Of a stretch of 64,000 bases of DNA, positions 35,930 to 44,626 are shown one piece after another. The position numbers were made by a program, and so were the translations under genes. Position 1 is the first letter of the stretch. Every line of letters starts with the position of its first letter. This DNA is from Motiliproteus sp036961355 (lineage in GTDB: Bacteria; Pseudomonadota; Gammaproteobacteria; Pseudomonadales; Balneatricaceae), in assembly GCA_036961355.1 (NCBI GenBank), contig JBALVL010000004.1:62001-126000 (forward strand). The letters are read 5' to 3'. Under the pieces are notes generated by a model. The model saw only the letters and a program-made list of their open reading frames with translations, made no database searches and was not told the DNA's origin.

Positions 35930-37057
35930 TTAGGCTTTCCTTCCTTGTGTCAGACGTTGGTACAGACCGTCATAGTGGCCAGCCATTGTATCAATACTGA
36001 ACTGATTTACAGCCAGCGCTCGACTATTACTGCCATGCTGCCGCAGTAGCTGAGGATCATCGACGTAATGCTGTAAGGCCGCGGTCAGCTGTTCAAGGTG
36101 ATTGTTCTCGGTTATCTCTCCGTTGTAGCCAGGGTGGACAAGTTCCCGGGCTCCGCCAACATCGGTAGTAACTACCGCTAGGCCGGATGCCATTGATTCG
36201 AGGATAGTATTGGAAATGCCTTCTGCCAATGACGGTTGCACATACAGCGATAACGACGACATCAGTGCCGGCACATCATTACAAGCACCGGGTAGAGATA
36301 CACTTTCTTCAATTTGCAGTTGCTTGACCAGCTCTAATAGCTGTTGGCGGCAAGGGCCATCTCCGGCGATGATCAGGCGGAGCTGGTCAGAGATAGGGCT
36401 GTTATCGCGGAGCAGGTTGGCAAAGGCGCGGACCAGTAGTTGCTGGTTTTTTACACTCGCCAAGCGACCAACGGTGCCGATAACGAGCGCTTGGTCTGTT
36501 GTTGGACCGGCGGTTGGGCTAGCGATTGACGATGGGCTAAAACGGTCGGTATTGACGCCATTACAGATACGCTGAATACGATTATCGGTTATGCCGACTT
36601 TATCGGTGAGGTAGTGTTCAGTCTCACCGGATAGGGCGACATAATGACTGATCAGAGGGCTGAACAGTTTGCGGATAAGGATCGGCTTGTAGCGAGTCTT
36701 GGCTTGCTCTGAATCCCAGCCATGCTCACCGTGTATTCGATGGCGAACCCCTGCTATCCACGACACCGCTTGGCACTCAAGGGTGTTGAGGTTGCGGCTA
36801 TGGACTACATCCGGGCGTATCTGGCGGAGTAAGTGGTACAGCCGTTTCAGGTACCCAAAGTCTTTACCAGGGCGTTTATTGAGGGCATAGATAGCAACAT
36901 TTTCTGCCTGGATGCGTTGAAAGAAATCGGGGTTGTAATCCGACAGGCAAACGATGCTGTGCTTATAATCGGTGCTGGGCAGTTGATTGAGGATATTGAT
37001 GATCCCATTTTCCAGCCCACCAATATCAAACCGAAAAACGATATGGCAAATATGCAT
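35930..37057 (-). CDS. Glycosyltransferase, PEP-CTERM/EpsH1 system-associated (sugar transferase 2 type)
   Basis: A GT4 transferase. The start VFRFDIGGLENGIINILN and the motif HSRNLNTLECQAV fit the exosortase-associated sugar transferase 2 family, and the C-terminal half has VIGTVGRLASVKNQ, PSLAEGISNTILESMASG and TTDVGGARELV. The open frame extends to 37132, but the family begins at about the ATG at 37057 (MHICHIVF), which I adopt, giving 375 residues. The ribosome site is poor for either start. It follows the CapK-like gene's promoter side and precedes it in transcription by 23 bases. Confidence 0.88.
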   Translation of the reverse strand: MHICHIVFRFDIGGLENGIINILNQLPSTDYKHSIVCLSDYNPDFFQRIQAENVAIYALNKRPGKDFGYLKRLYHLLRQIRPDVVHSRNLNTLECQAVSWIAGVRHRIHGEHGWDSEQAKTRYKPILIRKLFSPLISHYVALSGETEHYLTDKVGITDNRIQRICNGVNTDRFSPSSIASPTAGPTTDQALVIGTVGRLASVKNQQLLVRAFANLLRDNSPISDQLRLIIAGDGPCRQQLLELVKQLQIEESVSLPGACNDVPALMSSLSLYVQPSLAEGISNTILESMASGLAVVTTDVGGARELVHPGYNGEITENNHLEQLTAALQHYVDDPQLLRQHGSNSRALAVNQFSIDTMAGHYDGLYQRLTQGRKA

Positions 37058-37274
37058 AGCTTGGATCCAAGGGTTGTGTGTTGTACGCGATAGTCTGCCA
37101 TTGCACGTTAAAGCAAAATGATGCCATTCCATCGTTTAATATGCAGTGATGTATTCTTTTATTCGATAATTTCATCTTATGTAAGTCGTTGGTGCGATGG
37201 AGTCAGTGCCCGCCTAACCTTCATGCGCGGTTTTAGCGTCCTACCAGACTCTCTCGTGAGGTGATTGATACTGT

Positions 37275-38396
37275 TTAAGGTCGATTAAGTACCTGATGAT
37301 AGGTATCCGATAGCTTGGTTTTAACTTGTACCCAATGAAAACGCTGGCAGAAATGTAGCCCTGCTGCTCGCAATTGTTGGCGTAGTTCCGGTTTCTGGAG
37401 CAGCTCAATAACGGCTTTGGAAAGAGCCTCTTCATTACCGACCTCTACCAATAATGCGGTTTCCCTGTCAGTGACAAGCTTAGGGATCCCTCCAGCACGG
37501 CTAGAAACAACCGGCAACCCACTGCCCAAGGCTTCAATGATAGAGTTGGGCGAGTTATCAACCCGGCTGGGATTGAGTAATATATCCGCCTGACGATAGA
37601 GCTCAGCGATCTGTTGTCGACCCAAGCGACCGCTATACTCAACATGGTCTTGTATCTTGAGGTGATTGGTCAGTTGCTCCAGGTTGGTTTTTTCAGGGCC
37701 AGACCCTGCGATGATTAGGCGAGCATTGGGGTAGCTTTTTAAAATGCTAGGCATCGCTTTGAGGGCGATATCGATACCATAGATCGGCTCGAGATTTCGA
37801 GTGATAGCAAGTATTGGCCCCTTAGCATCAGTGTTCTCGTTAGGGTCGCAGCTTTCTGTCGGTTCAGTTGCTGGATAAAACAGGGTCTCATCCAATGTGT
37901 TAGGTATGATTTTGGCGGGCATCTTTCGCTCGGAAAAGACGTCGGCCAGGAATGCAGAGGGGACCACACAAGCACCGACCTTGGCCAATGAGGGCTGAAT
38001 CCAGCGCCAGGATTGGTCAAAAAAAGCGGCTGCACCGCCACCGCGGTAGTTGAGTACCACAGGGGTTCTATGCCAATGAGCGATCCAGATGGCAGGTGCG
38101 GCGAAGAGGTGCCATGACCAGCCCGAATTTGCCATCAGGTGGACAACATCGGCTTGCGGCAGTGCCCGATGAAGGTGAAATAGATACGGAATCAGACGAA
38201 ACACCGCCCGAAGACCGGGAATCCGTGCTGCGAAGGCGGGACGATAAGGGGCGTTGGTGGCAATCAGCTCAACTTGAATCTGTTCTAGTCGCAGCAGTCG
38301 ACACAACTCGGCAGTTTGAATTGCCATCCCTCCCGCAGGGGGAGGGATCGGGCCGATGACACAAACCTTCAGTGATTTAAACAGCTTCTGGGGCAT
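37275..38396 (-). CDS. Glycosyltransferase family 4
   Basis: A GT-B transferase of 373 residues: VIGPIPPPAGGMAIQTAEL at the N-terminus, an ITRNLEPIYGID start of the donor half, and LLNPSRVDNSPNSIIEALG with SSRAGGIPKLV near the end. It adds an unidentified sugar. The start overlaps the end of the TIGR04063-type transferase gene by 20 bases, so the two are coupled. A gap of about 217 bases separates its stop from the preferred start of the next gene, with no terminator seen. Confidence 0.88.
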   Translation of the reverse strand: MPQKLFKSLKVCVIGPIPPPAGGMAIQTAELCRLLRLEQIQVELIATNAPYRPAFAARIPGLRAVFRLIPYLFHLHRALPQADVVHLMANSGWSWHLFAAPAIWIAHWHRTPVVLNYRGGGAAAFFDQSWRWIQPSLAKVGACVVPSAFLADVFSERKMPAKIIPNTLDETLFYPATEPTESCDPNENTDAKGPILAITRNLEPIYGIDIALKAMPSILKSYPNARLIIAGSGPEKTNLEQLTNHLKIQDHVEYSGRLGRQQIAELYRQADILLNPSRVDNSPNSIIEALGSGLPVVSSRAGGIPKLVTDRETALLVEVGNEEALSKAVIELLQKPELRQQLRAAGLHFCQRFHWVQVKTKLSDTYHQVLNRP

Positions 38397-39600
38397 GATC
38401 GGGCTTTAGAGCATGGTAGATGGATTGATAACGGCTGACGCTGTTAGCCCAGTTGCGCTCGGTATGGACAAAACTCAGGCCGCTGGAGATAACCTGCTGG
38501 TGCTGGTCCGGGTTATCGAACAGGGTTGAAACCGCTTGTGCCAGTGCGTCTGGACTATCGGCGCTAAACAGGTAGCCGTTGTCGCCAGGGGTGATCAGTT
38601 CACGGTGGCCACCGACATCGGAGGCCAGCACCAGTTTGGCTTGAGCCATCGCCTCCATCGGCTTGAGAGGTGTTACCAGCTCGGTTAAGCGCATCGACTT
38701 ACGGGGGTAAACCAGTGCATCGACCAAACTGTAATAATCACTAACCTGCTGGTGCGGGACTCGGCCGGTAAAGATGATCCTATCCTGGAGTCCCAGCGTA
38801 TGCACTAGCTGTTGTAGTGAAGCCTCTTGAGGGCCGCCGCCAACCAATAACAGCCGAAGGTCGGGCAGTTTTGTTGTCAGTTTTTCGAATGCCTGAATCA
38901 AAATATCCAGCCCTTCATACTCATAAAAGGAGCCGATAAATCCGATTACCTGTTTATCTTGAAGCTGATACTGATCCAACAGAGGTTGTGATTTTTCGGT
39001 CAATTGGTTGAATTGGTTAAGATCAACCGCATTAGGGATCGTGGTGATGCGCTCAGGGGCAACCCCGCGTTCGATGATGTCATCCTTAAGCCCTTGGCAG
39101 ATGCACGTAACGGCGTCGGCATTCTTTAAGACATAACTTTCCATGGCTCGAGTCAGCCGATAGCGTAAGCCACCTTTACGGCAGGTGCCCAGATTGACGG
39201 CTGCATCCTCCCAGAAAGCTCGGACTTCGTACACCAAGGGCAGACCGGTTAGTTTAGCGGCTTGATAGGCGGCAACACCATTAAGCGCTGGAGAGTGGGC
39301 ATGGATGATATCGGGCTGTTCGCTCTCTATGACGCCCAGAATACGCTGTTTGAGTATAGGGATAATCGCTAGCTGGTTGAGGATCGGCAACGATTTCCAC
39401 GGTGACTTAACTGTAGGACTGCGGTAAAACTTGAGACCATCGACGGTCTCTTGATCCGCATCGAACGATCCCTGTTTAGGGCTAGTAACGTGGCAGGTTT
39501 CAAATCCTTGAAGGCGTTGATTATTGAGGATGGCACGGGTTCGGAAGGTGTAGCCACTATGCAGCGGGATGGAATGATCGAGGACATGTAGGATTTTCAA
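38377..39600 (-). CDS. Glycosyltransferase, exosortase A-associated (GT4)
   Basis: A 407-residue GT4 transferase with the exosortase A-associated opening KILHVLDHSIPLHSGYTFR, then HAHSPALNGVAAYQAAK, VGGGPQEASL and YPRKSMRLTELVTPLKPME. The start codon is TTG, supported by a strong AGGAGG seven bases upstream. It overlaps the next transferase gene. The product should act at the inner face of the membrane on the lipid-linked repeat unit. Confidence 0.92.
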   Translation of the reverse strand: MKILHVLDHSIPLHSGYTFRTRAILNNQRLQGFETCHVTSPKQGSFDADQETVDGLKFYRSPTVKSPWKSLPILNQLAIIPILKQRILGVIESEQPDIIHAHSPALNGVAAYQAAKLTGLPLVYEVRAFWEDAAVNLGTCRKGGLRYRLTRAMESYVLKNADAVTCICQGLKDDIIERGVAPERITTIPNAVDLNQFNQLTEKSQPLLDQYQLQDKQVIGFIGSFYEYEGLDILIQAFEKLTTKLPDLRLLLVGGGPQEASLQQLVHTLGLQDRIIFTGRVPHQQVSDYYSLVDALVYPRKSMRLTELVTPLKPMEAMAQAKLVLASDVGGHRELITPGDNGYLFSADSPDALAQAVSTLFDNPDQHQQVISSGLSFVHTERNWANSVSRYQSIYHALKPDHAPEAV

Positions 39601-39615
39601 TGCAGCCCCTCCTGT

Positions 39616-41508
39616 TTAATCGACATTTTTTTGCATAAAAGCAGCGAACATCATCAGTGTCCAAAGTGCGGCACTATTGTCACTCCGACCCGATACATGC
39701 TGGTCGATTAAGGTCGTGAGCGTCTTCTTGTTAAATAGTCCGCAATCGATCATCACTCCGTGAAGTAGGCTCTGGCGTAATTTATCGCGCAACGGGCCGC
39801 GGAACCATTGTGCAAGCGGTACTCCAAAGCCCATTTTCTTTCGGTATAAAATATCGTTGGGGAGCAGCGGTTCTAGCGCTTTTTTGAAGCAGTATTTACC
39901 CTCGGGTCCTTGCAAGGTTGCTTTGGGTTCGACGTTGAAGGCCCATTCGACAAATTTGTGATCCAGTATCGGCACCCGAACTTCAAGCGAATGTGCCATG
40001 CTGGCACGATCGACCTTTGTCAGGATATCGCCGACCAGATAGGTTTTCATATCGATGTACTGAATCTGCTTTAGTGGATCTTTGGTAGGAGAGTTTGCCT
40101 CGTGATAGCGAAAGACTTCAAGTGAACTATAGCCGTCAAGCTGCTGTTTAAGTTTATCTGAAAACAATGCGTTACGAGCATCATGACGCATGATCGACAT
40201 GCTGTTGTGATAGCCTTCGATACTATCGAAAGCCATCGATTGGAATGTGGTTTTGGCGCGTAAGAAGCGAGGCGCCCAGTCCAATTTCGGATAAGCTTTG
40301 CCGAGGAATCCGAACACCGGTCGGCGCAATGCGTAGGGAAGGAAATCGCGGGCTTTATTCTCTTTAAGATGCCAGCGGTAACGCCGATAGCCCGCTAGCA
40401 ATTCATCACCGCCATCACCTGACAGAGCCACTGTGACATGCTGCCGGGCCAATTCGCAGACCCGGTAGGTCGGCATGGCGGAACTGTCGGCATAGGGCTC
40501 ATCGTATAGGTCTGCCAGCTTATCGATCAGTTCGAAGTCATTTTGGTCGACGATACCGCTGCGGTGGTTGGTCTGGTATTGTTCAGCCACCTTTTCGGCG
40601 TATTCAGTTTCGTTAAATGACGCCACATCAAAGCCGATGGAGCAGGTGTTGACCGGGCTGTTTTGCAGCTTAGACATCAACGCTACGACAGCACTCGAAT
40701 CGACCCCTCCGGAGAGAAAGGCTCCCAAGGGAACTTCTGAGACCAAACGCATTTTGATCGCATCGCTCAGGCGATCGGTCAGCTCACGCTGGGTATCCTC
40801 TAAACTGACCGGTTCACCGTTTAAGGAGATATCCCAATACTGCTGGGGCAACGGTCGTGAATAGTTATTACGGTCAAGGAGCAGGTAGTAGCCAGGCTGG
40901 AGTTTGCAGACGTCTTCGAAAATGGTTTTTGGTTCGGGGATATACCCGAACGTGAAATAATCTTCGATCGCGCGGTGGTCGAGGGCGCGTGGTAGGTCAG
41001 GGTGTTGTTTGAGGACCTTGAGTTCTGAACCGAAAATCAAGGTACCGTCATCGAGGAAGGCGTAAAAAAGCGGTTTGATGCCAAGCCGATCGCGTGCGAT
41101 AAACAGTTGCTGTTGGTTGTGATCCCAAACGGCGAAGCTGAACATGCCTCGAAATCGTTCAACACATGCAGGTCCCCACTCTTCCCACGCATGGACGATA
41201 GTTTCGGTATCGCTATGGGTCTGGAAGGTATGTCCTTGTTCGGCCAGTTCTTCGGCCAGTTCCCGGTAGTTGTAGATCTCGCCGTTAAAGACCACGCAGA
41301 CACTGCCATCTTCGTTGAACAGTGGCTGGTGGCCACCGGACAGATCGATGATCGATAACCGGCGGTGAGCAAGGCCGATTCCCGGTTGAAAGTAAAAACC
41401 ATCGTCGTCAGGGCCTCTGTGGCTCTGGCTAAAATTCATCTGTTGCAGTAGTTGTTGGTCGATCTCAAGTTGCCCTGACGGGTCGAATATACCGGCTATT
41501 CCGCACAT
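39616..41508 (-). CDS. XrtA/PEP-CTERM system amidotransferase (asparagine synthetase family)
   Basis: A complete glutamine-dependent asparagine synthetase-type enzyme of 630 residues. It begins MCGIAGIFDPSG, so the glutaminase nucleophile Cys2 is intact, and RGPDDDG and FNGEIYNY follow. The synthetase half has FLSGGVDSSAVVAL and SGDGGDELLAGYRRY. Unlike the two other family members in this window it can use glutamine. It presumably forms an amide on a sugar acid or on a peptide-like part of the polysaccharide. It ends 15 bases before the next transferase start and lies in the same operon. Confidence 0.93.
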   Translation of the reverse strand: MCGIAGIFDPSGQLEIDQQLLQQMNFSQSHRGPDDDGFYFQPGIGLAHRRLSIIDLSGGHQPLFNEDGSVCVVFNGEIYNYRELAEELAEQGHTFQTHSDTETIVHAWEEWGPACVERFRGMFSFAVWDHNQQQLFIARDRLGIKPLFYAFLDDGTLIFGSELKVLKQHPDLPRALDHRAIEDYFTFGYIPEPKTIFEDVCKLQPGYYLLLDRNNYSRPLPQQYWDISLNGEPVSLEDTQRELTDRLSDAIKMRLVSEVPLGAFLSGGVDSSAVVALMSKLQNSPVNTCSIGFDVASFNETEYAEKVAEQYQTNHRSGIVDQNDFELIDKLADLYDEPYADSSAMPTYRVCELARQHVTVALSGDGGDELLAGYRRYRWHLKENKARDFLPYALRRPVFGFLGKAYPKLDWAPRFLRAKTTFQSMAFDSIEGYHNSMSIMRHDARNALFSDKLKQQLDGYSSLEVFRYHEANSPTKDPLKQIQYIDMKTYLVGDILTKVDRASMAHSLEVRVPILDHKFVEWAFNVEPKATLQGPEGKYCFKKALEPLLPNDILYRKKMGFGVPLAQWFRGPLRDKLRQSLLHGVMIDCGLFNKKTLTTLIDQHVSGRSDNSAALWTLMMFAAFMQKNVD

Positions 41509-41742
41509 GGTTGTTTACTGTCCTTAGAGCCATGGTGAGGTTGTTAAACTACGCGTTAGTGAAATGTACCAGCGTAGGGGTAGGGGCTAATCATACGCGC
41601 TAAATTAAACTCCCGTATAGGCTCTTGTCTAGACTGAACTGCCTAAGTGATTGGTTAGGAAGTGTGAACGGGAATATTTAGTGATAGCGATGGTTGCCTT
41701 TCGTGTTACCACCACAAACTGTGGTTGTTGGCTTTATCTCGC
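41509..41742. other. Gap between sugar transferase 1 and amidotransferase genes
   Basis: About 230 bases on the boundary of two minus-strand genes. A hairpin with arms ACCACA and TGTGGT at 41711-41725 may slow transcription after the sugar transferase gene, but it lacks a T-run. No sigma-54 element was found on the minus strand by eye. Confidence 0.4.
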
Positions 41743-42972
41743 TCATCCATCCTGGTTATGGTTTGTTTTTTCTCCCTTTAGCAGTTGCGGTAGCTTCTTG
41801 AGGGTGTGCTGCCAGTTGAAATGCTGCTTAATCCAACGTCGGTTGGAGTCATTAGCCTCATCAGAGGTGTGTTTAAGCTGTACAAGGCAAGCATCGATAA
41901 ATGCCTGAGGAGAGTCAGCGACCTGTATCGCCAACTCTGGCTGGATCGGGATGCCCTCGATAGCCATGCTGGTTGCGATGATAGGTTTCGCCATCGCCAT
42001 CGCTTCAAGAACCTTATTTTGTATGCCCCGGGCGATCTGTAATGGAGCTACGACAAGTGCTGCCTGGTCGATATAAGGACGCACATCCTCCACTCGGCCT
42101 GTGACACGCACACCAGAGTGTTGGGTTAACTGCGAGACGACTGGAGTAGGGCCGGAGCCGACGATGAAAAACTCCAATTCAGGATAGCGGTTGGACAGTT
42201 GCGGCCAGACGTGACTACAAAACCAGCATACAGCATCGACATTGGCCCAATAATCCATTGCACCGGTAAAGACGATGTAACGTGTCCGGCTGATGGTAGG
42301 GGTGGAGGCGAGGTTGTTCGGATCAAAGAAATCGCTATCGACACCATTGTTAAAGAAATCGATGTTGGCAGTTGTATTGTTTGGGAAGGTGGATCGAAAC
42401 ACCTCTGCTTCCTGTTCTGAAACAAATAGGCTGGCGTTGAATGTTTCGGCAATTCGTTGCTCGTAAGCTTGCAGTAAGCGCTGTTCACGCTGGTATATTA
42501 TGCGAGATAGCCCTGTTTTTTTTGCAGCATATTGCGCCCATTTATCGGAATCAACATCGACAAAATCGACCACACGGATACAGTCTTCAAAAGCCGGTGA
42601 GTCGACGTATTGCGACATCGCACCGGAAAAGACGACCACCTTATTGATGTTGTGATGTTTAACGGTCTTATTGACCCAGCGTCGAAGGCGGTGCGAGCGA
42701 TAAAGCGGAAGTGTGATCGGCTTGCCGCTGACAACCGCTAACATCGCTTTGAAATAGCGCTTGAATTTGGATAGGGGCAAACAGCAAATCGAGGCGCAAT
42801 GCGCTTGGAGCGTATCGAGGTATTGCCAGTCGTTACTGTCATCGATAAAACAGCCGAGGTGAACTTCGTAGTGACGGTTAAGTTCAAGCAACAGGTGATA
42901 AGAGCGGATCTTGTCGCCTTTGTCGGGTGGGTAGGGGATCCGGTGGGTTAAAAAAAGTACGGCTGGGCGCAT
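41743..42972 (-). CDS. Glycosyltransferase, PEP-CTERM/EpsH1 system-associated (sugar transferase 1 type)
   Basis: A GT4 transferase with the exosortase-associated opening RPAVLFLTHRIPYPPDKGDK and the motif VFSGAMSQYV. The donor half has VFTGAMDYWANVDAV, APLQIARGIQNKVLEAMAM and PIIATSMAIEGI. The frame is open to 43032, but the family start corresponds to the ATG at 42972 (MRPAVLF), giving 409 residues. It is transcribed after the deacetylase gene 92 bases away. Confidence 0.9.
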   Translation of the reverse strand: MRPAVLFLTHRIPYPPDKGDKIRSYHLLLELNRHYEVHLGCFIDDSNDWQYLDTLQAHCASICCLPLSKFKRYFKAMLAVVSGKPITLPLYRSHRLRRWVNKTVKHHNINKVVVFSGAMSQYVDSPAFEDCIRVVDFVDVDSDKWAQYAAKKTGLSRIIYQREQRLLQAYEQRIAETFNASLFVSEQEAEVFRSTFPNNTTANIDFFNNGVDSDFFDPNNLASTPTISRTRYIVFTGAMDYWANVDAVCWFCSHVWPQLSNRYPELEFFIVGSGPTPVVSQLTQHSGVRVTGRVEDVRPYIDQAALVVAPLQIARGIQNKVLEAMAMAKPIIATSMAIEGIPIQPELAIQVADSPQAFIDACLVQLKHTSDEANDSNRRWIKQHFNWQHTLKKLPQLLKGEKTNHNQDG

Positions 42973-43064
42973 CCATTCATCTCTATACGGCAACAATGCT
43001 GTCAATGAGGTCGAGTCTCTACCGGAACGCATTGTTACCGGTCTTAGTTGTACTGTATCAAGGT

Positions 43065-43910
43065 TTAGTTGGAAATAACTTGTCGGACGACCGATAACTC
43101 AGCCAATGGCCCCCATTGGAAGTCTTCTAGCAAGCGCTCAAATCGTGCTTCGGTTTTGTCGAGGTTAATGTAGTGTCGGAAGCGTGACTTTAAAGACGCT
43201 CCGTCAATACGGGGTTGATCAGGATCTATCTCCCAGGGGTGCAGGTAAAAGATCGCCCCTTCATCCAGTTGTTGGCAGGCCTTGAGCATCAACCATCGAA
43301 ACACAGGGTAAGGGTAGAGTCTAAAGTAGCCACCGCCGGCGCAAGGGATACGGCGACCAAAATACTGACAAGTCGTGACAGGAACCTCTAGCAGGCCATT
43401 TTCCCAATGGAAAGGTTTTCTGGGGGCGTCTGGGTAACCATATAGATCGTGCGGTACCGGGTTGATGCTTGAGCTGTAAAGATACCCAGCTGCCAATAAT
43501 TCTTCTTGAGCCCAGGCGGTTTGCTCGCTGAAAGAGAAGCTTGGCGCACGATAGCCCTGTACTTTTTGACCACTAATGTCTTGCAGTAATTTGCGTGCAT
43601 TGCAGACATCTTCGCGGAACGTTAGTTGATTTAACCGGTTTATGCGCTGATGGTTGCTTCCGTGGCTGGCGACCTCGTGCCCCCGCTCACTGATGTCGCG
43701 GACTAGTCCTTGATGGCGCTCGGCGACCCAGCCCAAGACGAAAAAAGTGGCTTTTGTTTGCCTGCCGTCGAGCAGATCGAGCAAGCGATTTACGTTGGCG
43801 ACAACCCTGCTGTTGCTCTCTTTCCAGCTGGACGGAGGGCATTGAGCTTCAAAAGCGGAGACGTGAAAGTAATCTTCAACATCGATGGTCAGGGCGTTAG
43901 CTTGGGTCAT
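43065..43910 (-). CDS. Polysaccharide deacetylase, XrtA system-associated
   Basis: A 281-residue NodB-domain deacetylase of the PEP-CTERM-associated type with a DUF3473-like C-terminus. LTIDVEDYFHVSAFE gives the catalytic and metal aspartates (Asp10, Asp13 region), VASHGSNHQRINRL gives the two metal histidines, YRAPSFSFS is the arginine motif, and YLHPWEIDPDQPR is the late histidine region. No signal peptide. It is the first gene of the long minus-strand operon and faces the acyltransferase copy 1 gene across a 716-base intergenic region. Confidence 0.93.
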   Translation of the reverse strand: MTQANALTIDVEDYFHVSAFEAQCPPSSWKESNSRVVANVNRLLDLLDGRQTKATFFVLGWVAERHQGLVRDISERGHEVASHGSNHQRINRLNQLTFREDVCNARKLLQDISGQKVQGYRAPSFSFSEQTAWAQEELLAAGYLYSSSINPVPHDLYGYPDAPRKPFHWENGLLEVPVTTCQYFGRRIPCAGGGYFRLYPYPVFRWLMLKACQQLDEGAIFYLHPWEIDPDQPRIDGASLKSRFRHYINLDKTEARFERLLEDFQWGPLAELSVVRQVISN

Positions 43911-44249
43911 ATAGCTGTTCTTTTTGAAGATGTAATGTCGAGCATACGTGATTGTTTGTCGGATATCGCTTTGCGCATTGCCAATCTGTTATGTACCCAT
44001 CTATGAGTGGCCGTGAGTATTGCTCAAAAGCCGGTATTACTAATTTCTCAGCTTTCTTCATTATAGAGGCTACATGGCATTTACAGTCCAAGCGAGTATG
44101 GCTCAAATTATTATCGTCTCGCTTAGGGGGGCTTGGGCGAATTAATAGAGCTGTCGCAAATTTGATACAGCTGGTTTTTTTGTGATTTTTGACATTGTCT
44201 GTGTTGTGTCAGGTTAGGGCATTAGTTTTTGGAAGAAAATCACCCATAT

Positions 44250-44282
44250 GGCTATAGCATTGTTTTTTTTGGCTCTATAGCC
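44250..44282. promoter_or_regulatory. Inverted repeat GGCTATAG-N17-CTATAGCC
   Basis: A perfect eight-base inverted repeat with a 17-base spacer that contains a run of eight T, about 230 bases upstream of the sigma-54 promoter. Its position and symmetry suit an activator site, possibly for PrsR, but no PrsR motif is known to me. It is identical at 46216-46248. Confidence 0.4.
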
Positions 44283-44476
44283 GGTTTATCTAGTGCGACT
44301 AGCAATTATGTCTGTTGAAAAGAATTGATTAAGAGGCGGCTAGTGAGTCGAGAGTTGATTTATATCACGGAGGTATGCGGCGCTGGCTTATAGAAATAGA
44401 AATTAATGTCTCTAAATTGCGACGCTTCTTGCTTGTTTTGAGGAGGAGTTGGGTTCGTGCCGCTTTTAAAATCGTG

Positions 44477-44489
44477 TAAGTTATTGATA
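44477..44489 (-). promoter_or_regulatory. IHF-type site upstream of acyltransferase copy 1
   Basis: On the minus strand this reads TATCAATAACTTA, a full match to the IHF consensus WATCAANNNNTTR. It ends about 20 bases before the -24 element, where IHF commonly bends DNA between an activator site and a sigma-54 promoter. Confidence 0.55.
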
Positions 44490-44507
44490 TTAAATTAAAT
44501 AATCGCA

Positions 44508-44524
44508 TTGGCTTGATATTTGCT
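44508..44524 (+). promoter_or_regulatory. Sigma-54 promoter of acyltransferase copy 1
   Basis: TTGGCTTGATATTTGCT has TGGC, then GG (44510-44511) and GC (44522-44523) exactly ten bases apart, with TTGCT as the -12 half. Two positions of the TGGCAC half differ. The start of transcription would be near 44535, about 90 bases before the GTG start. PrsR in this window is a candidate activator. Confidence 0.7.
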
Positions 44525-44626
44525 TCGTAATGTTAGGTTTTATACCAATGTTGGTCGGTTGTCTAAGCCGGTTCAAGTCGTGGTGAGGGGGCAGCATTGT
44601 GTTGGTCATTACAGAGGAGGGTTCCA

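Larger units (their letters stand above)
43911..44626. other. Intergenic regulatory region upstream of acyltransferase copy 1
   Basis: About 700 bases between divergent genes, without a believable coding frame. From about 44087 onward it is repeated near 46053, imperfectly at first and apparently without difference from 44250. It holds an inverted repeat (44250-44282), an IHF-like site (44477-44489) and a sigma-54 promoter (44508-44524). Confidence 0.7.

Noticed and set aside
41711..41725. Hairpin after the sugar transferase 1 gene as a terminator
   Set aside because: The stem is short and there is no T-run on the minus strand.
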